A DNA stretch of 12,859 bases from Proteobacteria bacterium UBA6921 (lineage in GTDB: Bacteria > Pseudomonadota > Gammaproteobacteria > SG8-11), in the NCBI GenBank assembly GCA_002450895.1, contig DKAR01000180.1, positions 1-12,859 on the forward strand, read 5' to 3'. A program made the translations under genes and the position numbers. The notes under the pieces are model-generated. The model had not been told where the DNA came from. It searched no databases and was given only the letters and a program-made list of their open reading frames with translations. Positions 8,082 to 12,859 of the stretch are shown here, one piece after another. Each line of letters opens with the position of its first letter. Position 1 is the stretch's first letter.

Positions 8082-8087
8082 CGAAAC

Positions 8088-9338
8088 ATGGACTCGACAG
8101 AATTATCTCGGCGCGGATTTCTGAAGACAGCGGGATTGCTGGGAGCAGCAGGTTTGGGCGGGGCCCGAATTGCGAGTGCCGCAACGGCATCCCCCTCGAC
8201 CATTACTCTTCCGTTTGAAAATGGCACACGGACGATCGTGCAGTATCCGCAGAAAAAGCCTCTCATACTTTTGACCGGTCGCGCGATTCAGCTTGAGACA
8301 CCGTTAACAATGTTCGATCCAACGGACATCGACATGCCGGTCACCTCAAACGACAGTTTTTTTGTTCGGTATCACAACGCGACGATTCCCCTGACGATCG
8401 ATTCCGCCAAACATACGATTACGGTCTCCGGGAACGTAAATACCCCACTCGCATTAAAGGTGGCTGACCTGAAGGATCCGGCAAAGTTTCAATCGATTGA
8501 GTTCTACGCGGTCAACGCATGCACCGGCAACAGCCGTGGGTTCAACAATCCTCGTGTCACCGGCGGTCAGTGGGCGCACGGTGCCCAAGGCAATGCGAAG
8601 TGGACCGGTGTTGCGTTGAAAGACATTCTCGCCAAGGCCGGACTGAAGGCAGGATCAGTTCAAGTCACGTTCAACGGTCTGGATCAGGGCGCCGAGTCCC
8701 AGATCCCGGACTTTATAAAAGCTCTGGACGTCGACGTCGCGAACAACGGCGAGGTCATGGTCGCCTATGCAATGAATGGGGCGGACCTTCCGTTTCTGAA
8801 CGGGTTTCCCGTGCGGCTAGTCGTACCGGGATACACCGGGACATACTGGGTGAAACATTTGTACGAAATTACGGTGACTACCAGCGTCTACGACGGTTTT
8901 TACATGAGCACGGCCTATCGCGAGCCGGACAACGCCTGCACCTGCGAAACGCCGGACGCACTATCGCCCACGACGCGACCAGTCTCGCACCCCCGCGTGC
9001 GTTCATTCCTGACAAGCCTGATCGAAGGCGCACAAGTGAAATCCGGGACAGCTGTCCCCTTGCGCGGAATCGCCTACGACGGCGGCAGCGGTATCAAGGC
9101 GGTGGACATATCCGTCGACGGCGGAAAGACCTGGGTCGGAGCAAATCTCGGGAAGAGCCTCGGCAACTACGCATTTCGTGCCTGGGAGGCGACGTTCACG
9201 CCTGCAACGCCCGGACCCTTCGCCATCAAGGTACGGGCCACAGCCAACACCGGCGAAGTGCAGCCGGAAACCCAGTTTTGGCAGCGAACCGGATACGGAT
9301 TCAATGCCATTGAAACCGTCAATGTCACCGCGATCTGA
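8088..9338 (+). CDS. SorA-like sulfite-oxidase-family molybdenum enzyme, Tat-exported
   Basis: This 416-residue protein opens with a twin-arginine signal, SRRGFLK (7-13), then a Gly/Ala hydrophobic stretch with cleavage near ASA (29-31). It is therefore exported folded to the periplasm with its molybdopterin cofactor. The Mo ligand is Cys145 in NACTGNSRG; Arg150 (Cys+5) matches chicken sulfite oxidase Arg190, and Arg94 in FFVRYH matches Arg138. The family blocks GNAKWTGVALKDIL, MVAYAMNGADLPFLNGFPVR and VVPGYTGTYWVKHLYEI follow. From about residue 305 comes the Ig-like dimerisation domain (ISVDGGKTWVGA). There is no cytochrome b5 domain, so it is of bacterial SorA type, close to the usual length. 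Sulfite oxidation to sulfate is the likely reaction, but related enzymes act on other substrates. A cytochrome c gene follows after 20 bases and is the obvious electron acceptor. Confidence 0.9.
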   Translation: MDSTELSRRGFLKTAGLLGAAGLGGARIASAATASPSTITLPFENGTRTIVQYPQKKPLILLTGRAIQLETPLTMFDPTDIDMPVTSNDSFFVRYHNATIPLTIDSAKHTITVSGNVNTPLALKVADLKDPAKFQSIEFYAVNACTGNSRGFNNPRVTGGQWAHGAQGNAKWTGVALKDILAKAGLKAGSVQVTFNGLDQGAESQIPDFIKALDVDVANNGEVMVAYAMNGADLPFLNGFPVRLVVPGYTGTYWVKHLYEITVTTSVYDGFYMSTAYREPDNACTCETPDALSPTTRPVSHPRVRSFLTSLIEGAQVKSGTAVPLRGIAYDGGSGIKAVDISVDGGKTWVGANLGKSLGNYAFRAWEATFTPATPGPFAIKVRATANTGEVQPETQFWQRTGYGFNAIETVNVTAI

Positions 9339-9358
9339 ACGGCGCCAAGGAGAACGAC

Positions 9359-9991
9359 ATGAAACGGAACGAAACTGTAAACAAGATTTCCGATAGCTCA
9401 ACCGCGATCCATTGGCTCACAACCGTGTGTTTCGCCGCATTCGTCGTCTCACTGCTGGGATTGTCCGGCTGCGATGACTCCGGTTCGCCGTCCACATCGA
9501 GAACAGCCCGCGGCGAAAATACTTCACCCGATCCCGGTATTCAGGCGCTCGAATCCGACGACTCTGACTCGAAGAGCGGCGATGGTGGCACCGGTTCAAC
9601 TTCCGGTGGCGGCGGCGTTATCGTGTCGGGAACGACAGTCACGATCAAGCTTCCGTCGGACCAATCGCGATATCCGGCCGGTCCCGCGATGCCACTTGCC
9701 GATGGCGCGCCATGCCTGGCATGCCACGACACGGGAGACGTCAATGAATTTACCGCCAGCCGCTCGCCGAACTATGAGTTGGTGAACGAAGAATGCCGCG
9801 GCTGCCACTCGGCGGACTACGCGCTGTATCAACCACCGCAAACGAACGCGGGCTGGGCGAAAGTGGTGAAGAAGATGGCGGACAAATTCGACACGACGAT
9901 CGTGAACGGCGTACCCGTTGTCGACGTCATGCTCAATCCTGTTCATCAGGCTTTGATGACCGACTATCTGACCGCGATCAACGGCAAGTAG
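9359..9991 (+). CDS. Lipoprotein cytochrome c with two CxxCH motifs (SorB-like partner)
   Basis: This 210-residue protein has a hydrophobic N-terminal segment (about 18-35) ending in a lipobox, LSGC (Cys38 lipidated). Asp at 39 and 40 would, by the E. coli +2 rule, favour inner-membrane retention. Residues about 40-95 are a low-complexity Ser/Gly/Thr/Asp tether. Two haem-c sites follow: CLACH (119-123) and CRGCH (146-150). The second half, with CHSADY followed by a helix containing KKMADKF and a C-terminal DYLTAINGK, resembles SorB cytochromes; SorB of Starkeya novella has one haem. The extra CLACH is the unusual point. Axial ligands cannot be assigned with certainty; Met172-region and others are candidates. 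The start is supported by AAGGAG at 9347-9352, six bases from the ATG. It is co-transcribed with the molybdenum enzyme and probably passes its electrons to the respiratory chain. Confidence 0.87.
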   Translation: MKRNETVNKISDSSTAIHWLTTVCFAAFVVSLLGLSGCDDSGSPSTSRTARGENTSPDPGIQALESDDSDSKSGDGGTGSTSGGGGVIVSGTTVTIKLPSDQSRYPAGPAMPLADGAPCLACHDTGDVNEFTASRSPNYELVNEECRGCHSADYALYQPPQTNAGWAKVVKKMADKFDTTIVNGVPVVDVMLNPVHQALMTDYLTAINGK

Positions 9992-10021
9992 TCATCGTTG
10001 CCCGTCTGCACTATTGAAGTG

Positions 10022-10056
10022 AAATAGACGCTCGTTTTCTATACGAGCGTCTATTT
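10022..10056. terminator. Bidirectional hairpin terminator between convergent operons
   Basis: AAATAGACGCTCGT (10022-10035) pairs perfectly with ACGAGCGTCTATTT (10043-10056), a 14-bp stem with a seven-base loop. A-rich and T-rich ends flank the GC core on both strands, as for a two-way intrinsic terminator, although neither side has a long U tract. It lies 30 bases after the cytochrome stop. The right arm contains the stop codon of citrate synthase (10051-10053), so the hairpin overlaps the coding end of that gene. Confidence 0.82.
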
Positions 10057-11334
10057 GTTCGCGGGATAAGAGCGCTTTCCACTCCCGACGTAGAGCTGCC
10101 GCGGACGGTCGATGCCATGGTTTTCCGACTGGAGTTCCAACCAGTGGCTGACCCACCCGGCCGTACGCGCCAGCGCGAACACCGCGGTAAACATGTTCAC
10201 CGGGAAACCCATCGCACGCAGCAGGATGCCGGAGTAGAAATCGACGTTGGGATACAGTTTGCGCTCGACGAAGTACTCGTCTTTCGTGGCGATCTCTTCC
10301 AGGCGCATCGCGATTTCCAGCAGCGGATCGTCGATGCCCAAGTGCGTCAGCACTTGTGACGCCTGTTGCTGGATCACACGCGAGCGCGGATCGAAGTTCT
10401 TGTAGACGCGATGGCCGAATCCCATCAACCGGAATGAGCTGCTCTTGTCTTTCGCGCGTGCGATGACTTTTGGAATGTTTTCCACCGTGCCGATTTCGGA
10501 AAGCATCTTCAGCACGGCTTCGTTGGCGCCGCCGTGCGCCGGTCCCCACAGGCTTGCAATGCCCGCCGCGACACAGGCAAACGGATTCGCGCCCGACGAG
10601 GCGGCCATACGCACGGTTGACGTTGAGGCATTCTGTTCATGGTCCGCGTGCAGAATGAGAATGACATCAAACGCTCGCGCCAGCACTGGATCGACCTTGT
10701 GCTCACGATTCGGGCGGCCGAACATCATCTGCAGGAAGTTCGACGAGTAATCCAGTTCATTGTTGGGATAGCGCTGCGGGCGGCCGACCGAATACGTGTA
10801 ACTCGCGGCGGCGATCATCGGCATTTTCGCAATCAGACGAATCGCCGCACGATGGCGGTCCGCCGGGTTCTGCAAATCGATTACATCGTGATAGAACGCC
10901 GACAGCGCGCCGACCACGCCCACCATGACCGCCATTGGATGCGCGTCACGACGAAAGCCGCGGAAGAACGACATGACCTGGTCATGCAGTAAATTGAAAT
11001 CCAGCAATTCATTTTGGAATGTGCGCAATTGATTGGGCGTGGGAAGTTCGCCATTCATCAACAAATAGGCGACCTCGACAAAGTTCGAATGCTGCGCCAG
11101 TTCCTCGATCGGATAGCCGCGATACAACAACACGCCGTTGTCGCCGTCGACAAACGTGATCGAGCTCTTGCATGATGCGGTCGAGCGAAAGCCCGGGTCG
11201 TAAGCCAGAATTCCCTGGCGGGCGAACAGCGTCTGAATATCTACGGCCGCCGGACCGAGCGTTCCTTCCAGAATCGGCAAACTGCCGTCGGTGGGCTGGT
11301 CGGTCAGGGTGGGGGTTACGAACTTGCTGGCCAT
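10051..11334 (-). CDS. gltA: Type II citrate synthase
   Basis: The protein condenses oxaloacetate and acetyl-CoA to citrate, the entry step of the TCA cycle, in the cytoplasm. From ATG 11334 it is 427 residues, the same length as E. coli GltA. The catalytic residues are His267 in GPAHGGANE, His308 in FGHRVYKN and Asp365 in NVDFYSG; all are exactly +3 from E. coli His264, His305 and Asp362. LHADHEQNAST and FDPRS are also present. The length and sequence fit the hexameric, NADH-sensitive type II form, though allostery was not tested residue by residue. The frame stays open to a TTG at 11373 and an ATG at 11343; 11334 is chosen because GAGG sits nine bases upstream, because MASKF is a usual start, and because of the length match. 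Isocitrate dehydrogenase lies two genes upstream on the same strand. Confidence 0.97.
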   Translation of the reverse strand: MASKFVTPTLTDQPTDGSLPILEGTLGPAAVDIQTLFARQGILAYDPGFRSTASCKSSITFVDGDNGVLLYRGYPIEELAQHSNFVEVAYLLMNGELPTPNQLRTFQNELLDFNLLHDQVMSFFRGFRRDAHPMAVMVGVVGALSAFYHDVIDLQNPADRHRAAIRLIAKMPMIAAASYTYSVGRPQRYPNNELDYSSNFLQMMFGRPNREHKVDPVLARAFDVILILHADHEQNASTSTVRMAASSGANPFACVAAGIASLWGPAHGGANEAVLKMLSEIGTVENIPKVIARAKDKSSSFRLMGFGHRVYKNFDPRSRVIQQQASQVLTHLGIDDPLLEIAMRLEEIATKDEYFVERKLYPNVDFYSGILLRAMGFPVNMFTAVFALARTAGWVSHWLELQSENHGIDRPRQLYVGSGKRSYPANK

Positions 11335-11400
11335 CTCACGCATCCTCGTGCCCGTAAACGGGCGTGATTCCAAAAGAATATCAATTACAGCAACTCAGCG

Positions 11401-11429
11401 AGTGTATCGAACCTCGACGCCCCGGCCAA
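11401..11429 (-). promoter_or_regulatory. Possible sigma-70 promoter of gltA
   Basis: On the minus strand TTGGCC (11429-11424) and TACACT (11406-11401) are 17 bases apart. Each shares four of six bases with the -35 and -10 consensus. A start near 11394 would give a leader of about 60 bases, which contains a small hairpin (GCCCG at 11350-11354 with CGGGC at 11359-11363). The match is only moderate. Confidence 0.33.
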
Positions 11430-11525
11430 CGGGTGCGGCATTCGCACGCGAAAATGCGGCTCATTCTGTTGCCAATGGGCGAGCGCACGCACCTCGCTAC
11501 GCCAGCGGCGCAGGATGCAGGGCCT

Positions 11526-12194
11526 CTAAGCGCCCCGCAACCAGGTCTTTACGCGCTGGCGCTCCAGCAAACCCAATCCGTCGGAACCCGCCGTGCGATT
11601 GTTCACCGCGGACCAGAAACTGCTATTGAGCTGGTCGATCTTGCGCATGCTCGTGTCGTGCAGGCGTGGAAATTCGATTAACGTTGCGCCGAGTTCTTTT
11701 GCACGCTCGTATACCGGGGAACGCTTGAAGATCGAAAAATCACTGCCCCGCCCGTAATTCATCACGACAACGTAGTTGGGCATGGCCCCGTACGTGTCGA
11801 ACAAACGGCCGAGCAGATCCACGGAGTCCTTGCCGTCATCCATCACGTGCCAAAAATTGACCGCGACACCGAATTCCGCGAAGGCTTCGAACAAACTGGA
11901 ATCCGTAATCCAGCGCGACACCGGCGCAAAGGTCTGCGCCGCCAGGTCCACAATGATGTTCTGTTCCGGATTTTCCTCCAGCACATTGGCGATCGCATCC
12001 AGGCTCTCGTATTTGTCCACGACCGTCGGGTGCGCGTAGCCTTCATAAAAACGGATGAAGGAGCCATGCGATCGATCGGTGTCGAATCCGACAAATGGCT
12101 TCTCTGCATCGATGTAGTATTGCGCCAGCACACGCGACACCACCGATTTGCCCACCCCGCCTTTTTCGCCACCCACAAAATTGATCGACGCCAT
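11526..12194 (-). CDS. ParA/MinD-type deviant-Walker ATPase, orphan
   Basis: This 222-residue protein has an N-terminal deviant Walker A motif, EKGGVGKS (10-17), with both the signature Lys11 and the P-loop Lys16. A ParA-like switch segment, GFDTDRSHGS (36-45), has Asp38 and Asp40, and the Walker B strand is NIIVDLAAQT (Asp83). The middle contains NFWHVMDDGKDSVDLLGRLF and VVVMNYGRGSDF; no DNA-binding domain is attached. ParA/MinD relatives form ATP-dependent dimers that position plasmids, chromosomes or protein complexes, often with a partner encoded next door. No ParB, MinE or mobilisation gene is visible within this window. It sits between gltA and isocitrate dehydrogenase on the same strand, so its cargo is unknown. 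The frame is open upstream to 12404, but AAAGGAG at 12200-12206 and the motif position fix the start at 12194. About 190 bases separate it from gltA, so co-transcription is uncertain. Confidence 0.85.
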   Translation of the reverse strand: MASINFVGGEKGGVGKSVVSRVLAQYYIDAEKPFVGFDTDRSHGSFIRFYEGYAHPTVVDKYESLDAIANVLEENPEQNIIVDLAAQTFAPVSRWITDSSLFEAFAEFGVAVNFWHVMDDGKDSVDLLGRLFDTYGAMPNYVVVMNYGRGSDFSIFKRSPVYERAKELGATLIEFPRLHDTSMRKIDQLNSSFWSAVNNRTAGSDGLGLLERQRVKTWLRGA

Positions 12195-12470
12195 ACCCGC
12201 TCCTTTCGGCGCACTCGGGTTGCGCCGGTCTTTGTGATTCGATCCACTGCATGCGCTAAGTGCGCACTGCAATTGATCTAGCAAGAGACAGGCCGGGCGC
12301 ACCGCCCCATCGCACTCACGCCAAATGGCGGTCGCTACGGTGATTGGATGCATTCGATAGTGCATATGAATCGCCAAACTGGCGCACGACGTCTGTTCGT
12401 GCACCAGCGGTGATCATCGCGAAGAAATTATGGACTGGATTGCCGCACACATTTCAAAACGTGTTGGCCA
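12195..12470. other. Leader region of the ATPase gene
   Basis: This stretch contains the ATPase ribosome-binding site at its left end and otherwise no gene I can support. A ten-base palindrome, AGTGCGCACT, lies at 12259-12268. CGCCA and TGGCG form a five-base inverted repeat near 12371-12383. No convincing sigma-70 promoter was found by eye. Confidence 0.4.
12200..12206 (-). promoter_or_regulatory. Ribosome-binding site fixing the ATPase start
   Basis: On the minus strand AAAGGAG lies five bases before ATG 12194, where the conserved MASINFVGGEKGG begins. The additional open codons up to 12404 have no family similarity. Confidence 0.85.
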
Positions 12471-12541
12471 TCATGCCCGCTTAGGCGGGCATCCAGAAAC
12501 TACCCAAAAAAACTGGATTCCCGCCTGCGCGGGAATGACGG
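12471..12541. repeat. Inverted pair of REP/dRS3-like hairpins
   Basis: Hairpin 1 is ATGCCCGC (12473-12480), loop TTAG, GCGGGCAT (12485-12492). Hairpin 2 is ATTCCCGC (12517-12524), loop CTGC, GCGGGAAT (12529-12536). Each has a perfect 8-bp stem and four-base loop. The flanks CCAG (after hairpin 1) and CTGG (before hairpin 2) are reverse complements, so the two units are one motif in opposite orientations with an A-rich centre. Hairpin 2 fits the neisserial dRS3 pattern ATTCCC-N8-GGGAAT. Such units are dispersed, non-coding repeats in many proteobacteria, and one frame through them gives the familiar spurious peptide HSRAGGNPV. The element is 43 bases after the isocitrate dehydrogenase stop and may also stop its transcription. 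Confidence 0.85.
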
Positions 12542-12583
12542 CTGAAGAGCAAGTCCGTTGCAATCTCTAATTTGAAACGGATT

Positions 12584-12859
12584 TTATCCCGCCAGCGCGC
12601 GACGCAGGTTGGAGTCGATCGTGTCGAGGAACGCTTCGGTGTTGAGGTAGTGATCCGGTTTAACCTTGTCACCGTGAATGCAGACGGCGAGATCCTTGGT
12701 CATTTTTCCGGACTCGACGGTTTCAACGCATACGCGTTCCAGCGTGTCCGCAAACGTCATCAGCGCCGCGTTGTTATCGAGCTTGCCACGGTGATGCAGT
12801 CCGCGCGTCCATGCAAAAATCGAGGCGATCGGATTGGTCGAGGTCGGCTTGCCCTGCTG
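12584..12859 (-). CDS. icd: NADP isocitrate dehydrogenase, eukaryote-type, C-terminal part
   Basis: Only the last 91 codons are in the window; the gene enters from the right edge. The reading STNPIASIFAWTRGLHHRG, then KLDNN, MTKDLAVCIHG and DHYLNTEAFLDTI, matches the C-terminus of the homodimeric, NADP-dependent isocitrate dehydrogenase subfamily that includes human IDH1/IDH2, rather than E. coli Icd. The enzyme decarboxylates isocitrate to 2-oxoglutarate in the TCA cycle with NADPH formation. The stop is TAA at 12584-12586. Its nearness to citrate synthase on the same strand suggests a loose TCA-cycle cluster. The active-site half of the protein cannot be inspected here. Confidence 0.93.
   Translation of the reverse strand, partial: QQGKPTSTNPIASIFAWTRGLHHRGKLDNNAALMTFADTLERVCVETVESGKMTKDLAVCIHGDKVKPDHYLNTEAFLDTIDSNLRRALAG

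Larger units (their letters stand above)
7414..8087. other. Long intergenic region upstream of the sulfite-oxidase module
   Basis: About 670 bases without a convincing gene. The part from roughly 7545 to 7740 is visibly AT-richer than its surroundings. A short hairpin (GCAACG at 7443-7448 with CGTTGC at 7458-7463) follows the MipA gene but lacks a T tract, so it is not called a terminator. A TTGACC at 7875-7880 has no matching -10. CGTGT (7904-7908) and ACACG (7916-7920) form a weak inverted repeat. A 68-codon minus-strand frame at 7605-7811 has no recognisable similarity or ribosome site. The promoter of the downstream operon should lie in the right half. Confidence 0.5.

Noticed and set aside
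8007..8087. Upstream extension of the molybdenum enzyme to an ATG at 8007
   Set aside because: It would bury the Tat signal 27 residues inside the protein, and GGAGG sits correctly before ATG 8088 only.
12259..12268. Ten-base palindrome AGTGCGCACT before the ATPase gene
   Set aside because: It is too short and GC-rich to separate from chance, with no promoter elements placed around it.
12195..12404. N-terminal extension of the ParA-type ATPase to 12404
   Set aside because: The extra residues have no family similarity, while the strong AAAGGAG and the expected P-loop position support 12194.
12481..12672. 63-codon minus-strand frame containing HSRAGGNPV
   Set aside because: This is the well-known false peptide produced by the hairpin repeat, and it runs out of frame over the isocitrate dehydrogenase end.

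Overview
The window reads as ordinary chromosome from a proteobacterium, most likely a gammaproteobacterium. The grounds are a 427-residue type II citrate synthase whose catalytic residues sit at a constant +3 offset from E. coli GltA, outer-membrane proteins (PlpD-like patatin, MipA/OmpV), a Tat-exported sulfite-oxidase-family enzyme, and a hairpin repeat of the ATTCCC-N8-GGGAAT type. Base composition is moderately GC-rich by eye (not counted). The genus cannot be read from the sequence. I see no CRISPR array, rRNA, tRNA, integrase or transposase.

Left region (1-4003). A decayed copy of the 3' end of a patatin gene (about 12-165, minus) carries two in-frame stops. It is followed by an unclassified polytopic membrane protein (280-1575, plus), and then by the intact patatin/Omp85-type phospholipase (1700-4003, minus), whose barrel end the fragment matches. 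The membrane-protein gene is therefore bracketed by homologous patatin tails in the same orientation.

Middle region (4004-7413). Divergent from the patatin gene runs a probable operon: a glutamate/dicarboxylate-type sodium symporter (DAACS), a secreted LpqC/PHB-depolymerase-like esterase, and a MipA/OmpV outer-membrane protein whose ATG overlaps the esterase stop. A perfect inverted repeat with 11-base arms lies 68 bases before the symporter start and is a candidate operator.

Sulfite-oxidase module (7414-10056). After about 670 bases with no convincing gene comes a SorA-like molybdenum enzyme with a Tat signal (8088-9338), then a lipoprotein cytochrome c with two CxxCH motifs (9359-9991). 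Together they resemble a SorAB-type sulfite dehydrogenase that passes electrons to cytochrome c, but the cytochrome has one more haem motif than the single-haem SorB. A perfect 14-bp hairpin closes this operon and also the convergent citrate synthase gene.

Right region (10051-12859, all minus). Citrate synthase (gltA), an orphan ParA/MinD-type ATPase, and the C-terminal end of a eukaryote-type NADP isocitrate dehydrogenase that runs off the window. An inverted pair of hairpin repeats lies between the last two. Two TCA-cycle enzymes thus flank a ParA-like ATPase with no visible ParB partner.
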